From Elephas maximus indicus (lineage: Eukaryota > Chordata > Mammalia > Proboscidea > Elephantidae): 64,000 bases of DNA. This document shows positions 35,644-47,173 of this stretch, piece after piece. Location: the NCBI RefSeq assembly GCF_024166365.1, contig NC_064823.1:9604924-9668923 (forward strand), in the 5' to 3' direction. The position numbers were made by a program, and so were the translations under genes. The notes under the pieces were generated by a model. It did not search any database, was not told the DNA's origin, and saw only the letters and a program-made list of their open reading frames with translations. Position 1 is the stretch's first letter. Each line of letters starts with the position of its first letter.

Positions 35644-36202
35644 TGCTATTTACTATAGGCCTACTAAAATATAAGCCATTATTGCATTTGCTAATTGATC
35701 TAGGTTCATACTTATACCTCCACTTAGTACCTGGGAAAGATTTCTATTTCTCCCCAGTATATAAAAAATTTTAGAATACAGAAATTAGCTACTTGTAGGA
35801 ATGCTGAATTATTTATTGACAACTTCTCAAGTTAAAATAGTAGGGTCCAACAGGACCAGAAAAGTTCTGAAGATTCAAATATAAGGTGAGTGACCCATAT
35901 GTCATAAATGGGTTAAATATTCTTATTTTGAAGCCTTTTCCATTGAGATATAGCCAGATACGCAGAAGGGCTTGTTCAAAGAAAACCAATTCACTGAACT
36001 AATGATCCGTTAATCACATTTCTCATGGAACAGAAACATTTTCAGAATGCTTGGAACTGAGTGTTTCTGAAGAACAAGTCTTTCAGATTAAGGAATAGAG
36101 TAGTAGGCCTAGATGGCATAAAGCTAAAATAAGTGAGTATTTTAAAAATTGTTCCAGGAGAGATTAGTTGGAAGCAGAACTGGAGAACAAGTTAAACTAA
36201 CT

Positions 36203-36370
36203 CCATGGCTCTCAAACCTGACACAGTCTTAGAATCACCTTTTGAACTTTTAAAAATAATGATGCTAGGGTTCCAGCCCCAGGTAATTTAAGCTGTTTGC
36301 TGTGGCCCCAAGACATCTAAAATTTTTATCACCCTTCAGGTGATTCAAATTCTCAGCCAGAGTAAAGAAC
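36203..36370 (+). mobile_element. MER5-like hAT-Charlie MITE
   Basis: It starts 'catggctctcaaacctgac', continues 'cttagaatcaccttttgaac' and 'gggttccagccccaggtaat', then 'gtgattcaaattctcagcc'. This is the order of the non-autonomous hAT-Charlie element MER5. Confidence 0.65.
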
Positions 36371-36399
36371 TATTTATTTATATAGTGCTTCAAAAATAA

Positions 36400-37075
36400 A
36401 TAAATAACCCACTGATTCAGCAGGCAAAATAGGCTGGGCTAGAATGTCCAAGAAGTCTTCATTCATACAGCTGGGGTCTTGGGGCTCCTCTACCTGGCCT
36501 TTCCCTCTCCTTGAGGTGGCTCATCATTTATGAGTCCTGCCTGAGCTTCTTTAAAGCATGACAACTGGCTTCCTTGGAGCTAACAGAAATAAAAGCTGCC
36601 AGTTTTCTTAGAACATGGCCTTGGAAGTGTCATAACATCTCATCTGCTACATTCTATTGGTTAAAACAAGAATCAAGGCCAGTCACATAAGGAAAAGGAA
36701 ATTGACTTTGCTTTTTCAGATGGGAAGTGGCACAACCTTTGTGGCCATCTTTAACTGACTGTAGGAGCTACTTCTTTAACCTTCCTGACCCTCCCTTAGG
36801 TACCTGTGAGGTGGCCTTCAAAGGAGGTGTGTGTGCAAAGCAAACTAAGGTTTTAGATAAGGATAAGAGAGGAAAGAGAAGAAGGAAACTTTTAGTGATG
36901 ATGCTGATAAGCTGAGGATGTAGACCAGTATATCAGTCATATAATCGGAGTGCCAGAGAGAAATATTTAGAAGGGTTTTAGAGATAAAGTAAGAAGGAAT
37001 ACAAACTCAAGGTAGAGAAAATACAGAGTATCATGGAAGTAGCCTGCATGTGGTATTGAACCAAAAATAGATGAC
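36400..37075. other. Unique DNA, no gene
   Basis: Nothing recognisable; the 62-codon frame at 36727-36915 has no familiar motif. Confidence 0.45.
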
Positions 37076-37079
37076 TTAT

Positions 37080-37495
37080 GTGTTTAGCCAGCTTTAGTTT
37101 CCAAAATCACTCCATCCTGATGGTCTCTGTGCCTGATGTTCATACTATTTATCAAATATTTTCAGTCCCTTTCTTTCCAGTGCTTAATAGAATTGTAGAT
37201 TGCAGTTCCCACCCCTTTTGATATTAGGCTTATCCATGTGATTTACTTTAGGTAATGAAATGTGTGCACAAGTGTTACATGTGATTATTGGGTAGAAAAC
37301 TTAAGAGGGCGGCATATTTTTAGATACTCTCCCTTTTCCTACTAAAGATATGTGGTAGCGTGTGTCAAAATGGAGCCTCCTATCCCTCAGTCTGGATTCC
37401 GAAGGGACTAAAATTATCAAAGTCTCACCTGCCAATAGCTTTGGACCTGCAGTGTGGGTGAAAATTAATCTTTTTACTTGAAGTCACTGACATTT
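37080..37495 (+). mobile_element. Old LTR-like repeat (tentative MaLR type)
   Basis: The text 'ttaggcttatccatgtgatt', 'tactttaggtaatgaaatgt', 'gggtagaaaacttaagaggg' and a final 'cttgaagtcactgacatttt' follow the order of a diverged mammalian LTR. Confidence 0.45.
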
Positions 37496-37499
37496 TGAA

Positions 37500-39685
37500 G
37501 TTTAAGGCTAGTTTTTGTTTTGTTTGTTAGTTTTTGGCCCTACAGTGTACCATACCAGGTCCTGATGCCCCATGGCACAAGTACTGTTATAAGTATTTGG
37601 TAAGGAAGAGATTTGCTTTTTATTCTTATCTGTAGATTTGGGTGGTGCCAAGTGAAAGTTTATAGTGAGATTCGTGGTCTAGCATAATAGTTAGCCTTTA
37701 AACAATCTCTTAAAATTGCCTTCCATTTGAATTCTTATTTTTGTATTTTATAATTATTATATCCTCTCTGATAAAAAAAAAAAAAAAAAAATTTATTAAT
37801 GAGTAGAATGAGAGGTGGAAGCTCTTAATGAATTAATTATTCAACTCAAGTGGCCTGCTGCCATCACTGAGGAAAGCTTTAACTGGAGTGCCACGTTTGT
37901 TAAGGCCTCATGTTGAGAGAGTCTACAGAAGATACACTTCCAGAATTCCACATCAGATGAACTTGTGGCTCTCTTAGTGCTCCTGTTTTAGGAAACTTTA
38001 GTAAAGTTTTAGCATCAGCATCGGGCTTAGAGTTCAGAAAGTCGTGTCTTCAATTGTTTTCCTTAATATCAAAGTAAATATACTATGATAGAGGGTTTGA
38101 TATAGTCTGTATAGTTAAATCACCCATATCAATTAACAAGTTGTATTTGTGAAAAACTGATTGACCGTTAAGATGTCTTTTCCGCTGTCATTTTAGCAAT
38201 GCTTCAGGTAGTGTTTATGGGCATCTGTGTTCTTAGCAGTTATGGCAGTATTGTGGAGACTTATTTGAAAATTTGACTAATATCACTGTCAATAGACATC
38301 TGTTTGTTTAATGAGAAAAAGCTATCCTTAATATGAATTAATCACCCCATACTTCTTTAGTTTTTAGGGAGTAAAAGGAAAACATAATGATCCTCCAAAT
38401 GACAGGTAGAAGTTTCTTGTCTAAAGTAAAATCACCCATGGGAATAAAATGAAATTTGTAAATATCTCAGACCTTGTTTGTGTGTATATGTGCATGTAAG
38501 CGTGCTTGAGTGGAAATAATTGACAGAAGTATAGAATTTTATTTATTGAATAGGATACCCCAAGTCCGATCCTCATTCTTTCTTCCCCTGGGCAGTGCTT
38601 TATTGTTTGCTTCCTTTCTCTTGCCTGCTTGCTATGTAATTTAAGACCGATGCCTCCCTGTGGGAAACAAAACTTGATCAGAGAACAGGCTGCATTGCCT
38701 CCTAAAGAAATTATGCCTTAGTTGCTGCTGATGTTGGCTCTGCCATAACAGAAATGTATAATTAATGCATTTGATTCAACAGTTTTGGAAATAGAACCAC
38801 CTGAAACTGATTCAAAATGAAGGGTTTAGTATTGAACTCTCTCTCTGTCTAACCACTAATGAACTGGATTGTAGGGACCACAGCTTACTAAAATGAAATG
38901 ACTGAATTTTTGATACCTGGGTTGCTTATTGCATGTATAGTTGGAATGCTAAATAATGAAAGTTTGCCATGCAAAGCCAAAGAGAATAAAAAACCTATTT
39001 TTTACAGATGAGATCCTTTTGTTATTCCGAAAAATCAAACTATTTCTGTATTTTCCTTGCAGTGTTTCATGTTTAATATATTTTTTTTAATTTCAGAGTT
39101 GCAGTTGCTTATGAGATGAAGTCCTGAATTGTATTTTTAAAAGCATGATGACCTAAAACAGCATTTCCAATTAACAGCATTTTTCCTTGCTTTTGAATTC
39201 ACAGTAGAGGCTGAACATCTGGTAATAGGATTCAAATGTCCTCCATCCTCTCACCCCTTAGATTCGGTTTGACTGTCTGCTATTTATATTTTGATTCAAA
39301 CTTTCAAGTGGCCACATTGTTCTGCTGCAGTATGTACTAAGGGATTTTAAGTGGATGAACCCAGTACATTCTTCAAGATAGGCAGCTTTCCCAAAGCTCA
39401 AAATATTAGGGCTAGTGCTAAAAAGAACATTTTTTCAAATGAAAAATAACATAGCTAATTTAAACTTGTTTTAATTTATAAACAAGTATCATCTGATAAA
39501 AGATTAGAAATTAAAATAGAAAATTCTACTTTACAAACTATAGTGATCAGTGCTGACAGGTTGTAACAAACAATAAGTGAGCATTTTGGAGGGAAATACA
39601 CAGAAAAATAATTCAGTATGTCCTTTGTTAATTGTTACAGTTAGGATACTACTGAAATTCCTCATCAGACTCAGGACCCAGCATG
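37500..39685. other. Repeat-poor unique DNA
   Basis: About 2.2 kb with no gene and no clear mobile element apart from a long A run at 37772-37790. It is a second candidate region for conserved non-coding DNA. Confidence 0.4.
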
Positions 39686-39689
39686 GCTG

Positions 39690-39852
39690 GCCTGTTTACT
39701 TGGCTTCTAGCTGTGCAATCTTAGATAATTTACCTTGGTCCCTGTGTCTGTAAAATGTGAATAATAATCCTACCCACCTCAAATAATTTTTGTTATAATT
39801 AAATAAATTGATATTTTGAAATGTGTAGAACAGTGACTGACATACAGTAAAC
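39690..39852 (+). mobile_element. MIR, cut off by a MaLR LTR
   Basis: The text 'tagctgtgcaatcttagata', 'tgtgtctgtaaaatgtgaat', 'aataataatcctacccacct' and 'cagtgactgacatacagtaa' is MIR in the sense direction. After the LTR, 'tagataagtgctaa' (40268-40281) looks like the remaining MIR end. Confidence 0.8.
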
Positions 39853-39856
39853 CCCA

Positions 39857-40263
39857 TGTTATGGACTGATTGTGTCCCCCCAAAATATGTGTTGAAATCC
39901 TAAGCTCTGTACCTGCATGTGGTCCTATTTGGAAAAAGGGGCTTTTCTTTTCTTATGTTAAAGGGGTAGGACCAGAGTCATATGGGTCCTAAACCTCATC
40001 ACTTCTGAGTTATAATATAAAGAGAATAGACACAGACACAGGGAAGGAGGAAGACGGAGGACAGAGACAGATGCATCTACAAATCCAGGAACATCAAGGA
40101 TTGCTGGCAACTATTAGAAGTTGACATAGACTGGGAAGGACCTCCCCTAAGAACCACACTCTGAATTCCGACTTTTAGCCTATAGAACTGTGAGAAAATT
40201 AATTTCTGTGTTTTAGAGCCAAACAATTGTATTTCTGTTATAGCAGCACTAGGAAAATAAGAT
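39857..40263 (+). mobile_element. MaLR (MLT1-like) solo LTR
   Basis: It begins 'tgttatggactgattgtgtc' with 'ccccaaaatatgtgttgaaa' and ends 'tttctgttatagcagcacta' plus 'ggaaaataaga', the MLT1-type LTR start and end. 'atagaactgtgagaaaatta' precedes its polyadenylation region. Confidence 0.8.
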
Positions 40264-40281
40264 GCCCTAGATAAGTGCTAA

Positions 40282-40490
40282 GAAGCCCTGGTGGCACAAT
40301 GGTTAAGCACTGGGCTGCTAACTGAAAGGTTGGCAGTTTGGATACGCCAGCCATTCCATGTGAGAAAAGACCTGGTGATCTGTTCCCATAAGGATTACAG
40401 ACTTGGAAATGCTCTGGGGGAGTTCTGTTCTATCCTATAAGTTTGCTATGAGTTGAAATCAACAGGAGGGCACACAAGAACAGCAACAAT
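40282..40490 (+). mobile_element. AfroSINE, longer variant
   Basis: It has the head 'aagccctggtggcacaatgg', the long-variant middle 'gaaaagacctggtgatctgt' and a tail that ends 'agaacagcaacaat'. Confidence 0.93.
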
Positions 40491-40703
40491 AGAAGTTCTA
40501 TAATAAAGAGAAATGATGGAATCCATGTTACAAAGAGATTAAAGGAAGCTTTCATTTATTTTACAAATAAATTGAGTCCTGTTTTAGGTCTTTGGCTTAA
40601 ATCAGTGAACAAAACCAACAATATTCCTGTCGGCTGAAAGCTGGCATTCACGCCTAGGGAGACAGGCAAAGCAATATACATGATGAATTAAGACACAACC
40701 TAG

Positions 40704-41116
40704 TACACTAGAAAATGCTAAGGAAATAGAATAGAAGAGATTTTAAATAGAGTGATACAGAGTAGGCATTAGGCATTACGTTAGGATTACACAAATGAGT
40801 TATGAAAATAAACAAATGTTATGTCAAATTCCATCATTTAAAAAAAAAAAAAAAAAAAAAACTTCTGCTGTCAAGTCATTTCCAACTCATAGCAACCCTA
40901 TAGGTCAAAGTGGAACTGCCCCATAGAATTTCCAAGGAGTGGCTGGTGGATTTGAACTGCTGACCTTTTGGGTAGCAGCTGTAGCTCTTAACTACTACAC
41001 CACCAGGGCTCCTATACTAGAAGGTGTTAAGTAAAAAGAAAAGAGGAGAGAAATTTTTAATAGAGTTTTATGGAGTAGGCATTAAGTGAGAATTACACAA
41101 AAAGGATATAAATATT
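40704..41116 (+). repeat. Pair of related ~105-bp blocks separated by an AfroSINE
   Basis: The segment at 40704-40810 ('gagtaggcattaggcatt', 'aggattacacaaatgagtta') resembles 41013-41116 ('gagtaggcattaagtgag', 'gaattacacaaaaaggata') in the same order and orientation, about 310 bp apart. Confidence 0.75.
40840..41012 (-). mobile_element. AfroSINE with poly-A (antisense T tail)
   Basis: A run of about 22 A at 40840 corresponds to a sense-strand T tail. Then follow 'gctgtcaagtcatttccaac', 'aaggagtggctggtggattt' and the reverse-complemented head 'caccaccagggctcct'. Confidence 0.95.
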
Positions 41117-41295
41117 TATTGAACAGATCAATTCTGCTTGTACACCTAATGCCTCAAAGTAACTTCATTTCTCCCTATATAATTCTCTGCTTTGCCATTG
41201 AATATTAATCAGATTTTTTTACAAATATCTCTATAGCCCAGTCTTAAAGCTTGTAGGACTTGCATATAAAATTAAATAATCTAAATGACATTAGG

Positions 41296-41440
41296 AGCAG
41301 TGGTTAAGAGTTCGGCTTCTTACCAAAAGGCTAGCAGTTCAAATTCACCAGCCACTCCTTGGAAACCCTATGGGGCAGTTCTCCTCTGCCCTATAAGGTG
41401 GGTAGGCATGATCGACTCCAGAGCAACCAGTTAGGTTTTG
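41296..41440 (+). mobile_element. AfroSINE, 5'-truncated
   Basis: It starts inside the head at 'gcagtggttaagagttc' and contains 'ctagcagttcaaattcacca' and 'ctccttggaaaccctatggg'. The 3' end is rearranged around 'ataaggtgggtaggcatg'. Confidence 0.9.
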
Positions 41441-41889
41441 TTAGTTTAACAGTTTTACAGAATATTTGTGGTTTGTCAGTAGGGAGCGCACTCTGACAAT
41501 GAAAGAATTCTCTAGAAGCTAAATCAAAGGCCCAGGGAATACAGTTGTGAAGATCTTAAGGGACTTGTTGCTATCCCCCTTCTAATTAACTATTCGCATT
41601 TTATTTCTAGCTGCTATGCAACCAATTTAACTTACAGCAGTGAAAATCTGCTATCATAAACTGTGAATTCTCAGGAAGGAATGCCCTTTCTTCCTTTCCT
41701 GCGAAGCCAAAAAAAAAAGATATGCTTTTTCATGTGTTCTTTAATATGGTGCTGGATTGGGAGCACGGAGGTACAAGAAGGAAAGAGATTGAGTAAGAAG
41801 GAAGGAAACTGAAACAGAAATCCATCTATAGAATTCTCAAGGTTTCTATAATTTCCCTATGAAATAATGTATATCTATTTTCTAATGGG

Positions 41890-42046
41890 AGACCTGGTGG
41901 CATAATGGTTAAGAGCTTAGCTGCTAATCAAAAGGTCAGCAGTTCAAATCCACCAGCTGCTCCTGGGAAGCAATATGGAGCAGTTCTATTCTGTCCTTAG
42001 GATTGCTAAGAGTCTGAAATGACTTCAATGGTACCTAACAACAACA
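41890..42046 (+). mobile_element. AfroSINE with 13-bp TSD and RTE-like tail
   Basis: It runs from 'agacctggtggcataatggt' to 'ggtacctaacaacaacaa'. The perfect 13-bp direct repeat attttctaatggg at 41877-41889 and 42047-42059 fixes both ends. Its tail is the same as the RTE LINE tail. Confidence 0.97.
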
Positions 42047-42590
42047 ATTTTCTAATGGGGTTTAAGTCATATGAAAGATGGGTAATTTCAAATCATAGAA
42101 GAAGGGTTATAGTATAAAACTTTTTAAATTTATATGTCATATTCTTTTAGGAGTAGAAGGTTTTTAGTCGCACACAATGGATCTCATCTTTAATCTTACT
42201 TTTCTACATCAAAATAAAATAAATAAAAATGGAAACTTTGAAAACCTTTCTTGTTGTTCACATATTTATTTCACATTGTTTATCTGCAATAGAACCTTAA
42301 CTACGTATCACTTAAATATAATGTTTTAGAGTCAAGACATAGCACTTTATATAGAAAATGTGCCCATAAATAAAATCATTAAATAATGAAACTGCATGGC
42401 CTATAGCAGTGAGATTTCAGTGAGTGTAAGAAATAGATATGTCTTTACTCCAGCTGGTTTTGGGGTATCATGGTGAAGAGAAATAGTAAATGTTTTCATT
42501 TATGTTACTGTGAAACACTGCATATCACTGACCCTTCAGGAATTTGATCCCTTAAAAGATAAATTTACACCTTCATGTATTTTATTTATG

Positions 42591-42717
42591 GACAGCCCTG
42601 CTGGCACGGTGATTAAATGCTTGGCTGCTAACCGAAAAATCTGTGGTTTGAATCCATCAGCCACTCTGCAGGACAAAGATGTAGCAGTCTGCTTCTGTAA
42701 GGAGTTACAGCCTTGGA
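42591..42717 (+). mobile_element. AfroSINE, 3' part missing
   Basis: The head 'cagccctgctggcacggtga' and 'gtggtttgaatccatcagcc' are present, but the copy stops within the long-variant middle at 'ggagttacagccttgg'. Confidence 0.85.
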
Positions 42718-43337
42718 TATTTATTAAATATATTGAATGGTATTAATGCAATACTTAAAATATAAAGTACTTCATATTTTATTTATTTATAAAAATATAT
42801 TATCACAGTAAATAGATTGAAATGTTTTATATAAGCTCATGTTGATCCATTAAAAAAAAGGGGACACTAGAGTAGAAATAGAAATGTAGAAGAGTGGAAC
42901 AGAAAATAAAGAGGTGTCATGAACTGCAGGGCTGTAATATATCTGTCCCTAGCAGCCACAGAGGGTTTCGTATCTAGCTTCCCAAATGGAAATCATTTAT
43001 GTATAATTCTGCCCTGATATATTGTGTCCATCATAAAGCAAACACAAAATTGTAACTGAAAGAATGAAGCAAAGATACTAAAGTATTTTAAAATGTATCT
43101 TTTAAGTCTTTCACTCTCACACATGTGTATATACATATGTATGTATGTATATAGATTGATATAGATACACGTGGTGTAAAAATACGGTGTTTGATTCTGA
43201 GGTTGTTTGCAGACATGCATATACAGAGTGCTGAAAAATAGGTAGCTAGGGTTGAGCAAGGCTGGGTCAATGTTTTCAAATTCAGTATTCCAGAAGACTT
43301 TATAGAACATAACTACTGCAAATAAAGAGTATCAACT

Positions 43338-43392
43338 GTGTGTTTATTTATCATCTATCTGTCATCTATCTATCATCTACCTATCATCTGTT
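43338..43392. repeat. (ATCT)n-type tetranucleotide repeat, imperfect
   Basis: Repeated TATC/ATCT units with interruptions ('ctatctgtcatctatctatc'). Confidence 0.9.
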
Positions 43393-43459
43393 GCTCTAAT
43401 TGGAAATATTATTCTATCAATAATACACAGAAGAGTGCCATGACTGTGATCAGGCTCGC

Positions 43460-43660
43460 TGGGCCAGAGTACCGAGGTAGGAATTCCACCCTGTGGCTTT
43501 CTGTGTGACCTTCCTAAGTTACTACGCTCTGTTTTTCTTCATTTCATCTATAAAATTGCAACAATAATATTACCAACTCCATAAAAAAAAAAAAAAACGG
43601 TGCCATCGAGTCTATTCTGAAACTCCATAGGTTTCCTTAAATGATTGAATGACATATTTT
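43460..43660 (+). mobile_element. MIR with a tiny SINE insertion
   Basis: The text 'gtgtgaccttcctaagttac', 'tttcatctataaaattgcaa', 'caataatattaccaactcc' and, after the insertion, 'ataggtttccttaaatgatt' follow the MIR order. Confidence 0.75.
43584..43620 (-). mobile_element. 37-bp 5'-truncated AfroSINE or RTE 3' end
   Basis: It is only an A run and 'cggtgccatcgagtctattc' plus 'tga', the reverse complement of the family 3' end. It is bracketed by the perfect 9-bp repeat aactccata at 43575-43583 and 43621-43629 inside a MIR. Confidence 0.88.
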
Positions 43661-44581
43661 TAAAATCACCAAGCAGAGTTATTACATTAATACTATTAAG
43701 AATAATTTGATCTGAATTTAAAAATGTATGACTCAGAGAATCAAAATGTTCATTGGAAATGACTTCAGATTTGGTTTGTATTTGTTTCTACCAGAGACAA
43801 ACTTCTCTGACAATGATATGTGAGACCAACTGTGAAAAGTACAGCATTGTCTGCACTTACTGGAACAGGACTCTCATCTTTCAATCTTGTGCAAGTTACT
43901 TACCGTAATTCAGGCTCTCAGTTGCCATCTATTCTGCCATCGTAAGCTGGTTTTTCTTGCAAACTCGTCAAAAAGTATTATGCTTTTCTACATGTGGAAA
44001 CGAGTTCTAAATCCTTCAAACTCTTTTTTTTAAATAAATTAAGTAGCTTAGAGAATTATGTCTTAAAGCTTTTTATAACACATGCAAAAATGAGTTTTTG
44101 TATGTAATACATTTTATTGTCTTTGGCAATAAAATATTACATCAACTAAAACAAGTTCAAATACATTCTCCATAATACCTGTTTAGGAAGAAACATTGTT
44201 TTCTTTTTCATCATTAAAAAAATGTCATCTTTATCTTAAAGGAAGATGATAGCTGTGTGTGCATGTGTGTTTGTGTTTGTGTTTTAATAGTCACCAGATA
44301 GAACACTACTGATAGACACTTGTTATCACTGAGATGGTCAGTAAATTTGGAAAATTTTCATTTTATAAACATAAAATATACAAAACATACTTTAGGTGAA
44401 TTTCATCCTTAATGAAAATGGATATAAATTCACATTTAAAAAAATACAGATGTTTTTGCCTAAGTTCTTATCAGATACGATTCACTAATCATTGTTTTTA
44501 CTTAATATGAAGATAATGACCGTAAAAGTGGTCCTTGGGAGCAGAAGATTCAGTTCTATTTTTTCATTGTGTACTTGTGTT

Positions 44582-44733
44582 GGAAAACCTGGTAGCATAG
44601 TGGTTAAGTGCTATGGCTGCTAACCAAAAGGCTGGCAGTTCAAATCCGCCAGGTGCTCCTTGGAAACCCTATGGGGCAGTTCTACTCTGTCCTGTAGTGT
44701 CACTATGAGTCAGAATCGACTCGATGGCAGAGA
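44582..44733 (+). mobile_element. AfroSINE
   Basis: A well-preserved copy with 'ggctggcagttcaaatccgc', 'caggtgctccttggaaaccc' and 'gagtcagaatcgactcgatg'. Confidence 0.97.
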
Positions 44734-45065
44734 CTATAGTAAGTGATACCTGTGTTTGCAGTATTTTGTCATAGTGGATGTGTGTTAACTTTCCAGATAC
44801 CTATTAAGACCCTTGGACAAATTGCAGTGGTTATTTGGTTAATACTACATAATGATTCCAACTACACACATATGCAGTAAGAATCCCACAGTTTCTGTAT
44901 AGTTTATAGATTAAAAATAATTATAATGCTAGGAGTTCTGATATTTTCCCCTCAATGAATGGCATCCCCGGACATATATATATCTTATAGTTTGGATAGT
45001 GAGTCCAGAGAAGTTTTACAGGTTACTTTCACACACACAAAGTTCTATATATGGATGAGTATCCT

Positions 45066-45176
45066 GTTATTGTTATTGTTGAGTGCTATTGAGTAAATTC
45101 TGACTCACAGTGGTCCCATGTGACAGAGGAGAACTGCCCCACAGGGTTTTCCTGGCTGCAGTTGTTACCGGAGCAC
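45066..45176 (-). mobile_element. AfroSINE 3' part
   Basis: On the plus strand it begins 'ttattgttattgttgagtgc' and passes 'attctgactcacagtggtcc' and 'cccacagggttttcctggct', then stops. The 62-codon frame at 45110-45298 overlaps it and is not a gene. Confidence 0.85.
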
Positions 45177-46342
45177 CTCATGGCATATGTGCACGTTTCC
45201 TAGTAGTGTCGTTAGTAGTCAGAGTGTTTTTAGAAACTGTGCATAAAATAAGCCACAAAAACACTCAAGATAAATTGGAAAAAATCAACCTTTTTTAGCT
45301 ATGTGTTAACCCTAAATACACCTGGGTGTCTACATTTCTTTAACCTCTTTCTTTGTAAGAGTTTTTGTTTGCTAATCTAAACTGAAGAGACGGAGAATGA
45401 GTCTCTCAAACACATCACTTCAGGCACACAGCAAGCAAGAATTCCTTGGAGGTTCTCACAGTGCCGTAAACAGATTTCCCCGTATTAACTGGCCTCACAA
45501 ACAGCTATTTTTAATCATCAGCTTAGTTTTAAGGCACTGGGGAAATTCTTTAATTTTAATTGTTTTGTTTTCAGGTCTGATGAGTACAGATTTAAATCCA
45601 GAACTCTTTTCATGCTTGTGCACATGAAGCCATTCTGAAATGATACACAGCTCAATGAAATGTAACGAAAAAGAATTCTGAAATGTAGAATTCACTTAAC
45701 CTGTTGATGGGCTGAACATATTTAAAATCATAGTTCAATAAGTCATAAAATAGGAAAGTACCATACCGGACATCTTGTCAGCAATCTTAAGATACAGGTC
45801 CTGTAACCCTATATATATACATATACATGAAAGCCATGGGAAGCTGGAAACACGGGAAGGAAGCATTGTGGCACATTTATCATTTACACTGCAGGTGAGG
45901 TTAGGACCCTGAGCTTTCTTAGGATGGTTCTACTTGAGTGGTGTAGGAATAAATGTATCTCAGAGCTCCTTTGCCTTCACAGTTACACATTATGATAACA
46001 GATTTTCCAGCGGGAGACACTTTTCATACTGGCAGAAAAGAAATGTATGGGACATAACAACACTGTGCCTCTTACATAGTATGTTTCCTTAAACTATGCA
46101 CAGGGTACAAGTGATCTTTTATATAATATATAAACAATAATTTCATATGTTTTCAGAGGTCCCTCTGGGCATATTAATATTGGTAGAAATTCTCATGCTG
46201 ACTTTGCCAAATATATCAAACTGAAGTCAGGGAGCGTTCAGCGTGAGCGCTGGATTTGGGAATTATTATGGACTATTAACAATGATTCAGAGGCCTTAAA
46301 TATGGTCAAAGAAAGCATAGGAAACACGCAACTATTTTTCTT

Positions 46343-46597
46343 TTTTCTGCTACAAAAGACCTCTTTATTTATTTATTTATTTATTGAACTTCAGATGAAG
46401 GTTTACAGACCAAACTAGTTTCTCATCACACAGTGCACACATTGTTGTATGACACTGGATAACAGCCCCAAGGCCCTGTCAACACTCTTCCTTCTCAACC
46501 CTGGGTTCCCTATTGCCAGCTTTCCTGTTCCCTCCTACCTTCTAGTCCGTGCCCCAGGGTTAGTGCACCACTTTAGTCTTGTTTTGTTCCATGGGCC
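46343..46597 (-). mobile_element. LINE-1 3' end, 5'-truncated, with long TSD
   Basis: The plus strand has (TTTA)n at 46365-46384, then 'cttcagatgaaggtttacag', 'caacactcttccttctcaac' and 'ttttgttccatgggcc', the reverse complement of a LINE-1 3' UTR style I associate with afrotherians. A direct repeat of about 23 bp, starting GGAAACACGCAA, lies at 46320-46342 and 46598-46621 with two small differences and brackets the insert. The 93-codon frame across it is a shadow. Confidence 0.8.
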
Positions 46598-47173
46598 GGA
46601 AACACGCAAATATTTTTTCTTGAGGACTGCTGCTAGAAAACAATTTCAACTGTTTTTATCTTTGATATTTGCTCCTGATGCCTCCTGGATTCCCCAGCGA
46701 GTACTGATGCCTCCGGGTCTTCCCCAGTGAGTGAGTGTTTTCCACAGAGGTGCCCAGAGTCGTGGGGAATCCCGGCACAGAACACACGCGTCAAGTTGCT
46801 AAAAGGACTTTCCACCTCACTATTCCCCTAAGAAGGGGAGTCCCCACACTGAAGTTCATTAGGGAGTTTTCCTTCAATAGGTGCGTCCTCGTTAAATATG
46901 CAATGCCTGTCTATATGTGCTATGTTTTCCATTTGATTCATGGGAAAAAGTGTGTAAATGTCATTTCTAATGTTGCTGTGGGAGTTACTGGACTAACTCT
47001 TCTTTAATTATTTGGAATATGTGCCCCATTTAAAGGTACTAATTAGAGCAGAAAAAATATATAAGCTAGAAAAAAATGATCTTTCATCAGCACGATCTTC
47101 CAACAGCTACCCAAGAGATTTTTTTATTCAGTTATATATTTTCAGAGGAGGATCTCAAGGGTAAAAACCCCTT

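Noticed and set aside
44582..44733. tRNA-like A and B boxes as a tRNA gene
   Set aside because: They are the tRNA-derived head of an AfroSINE repeated across the window; no cloverleaf with an acceptor stem is complete.
45110..45298. 62-codon frame with a hydrophobic centre as a small gene
   Set aside because: It starts in the antisense of an AfroSINE and has no independent support.
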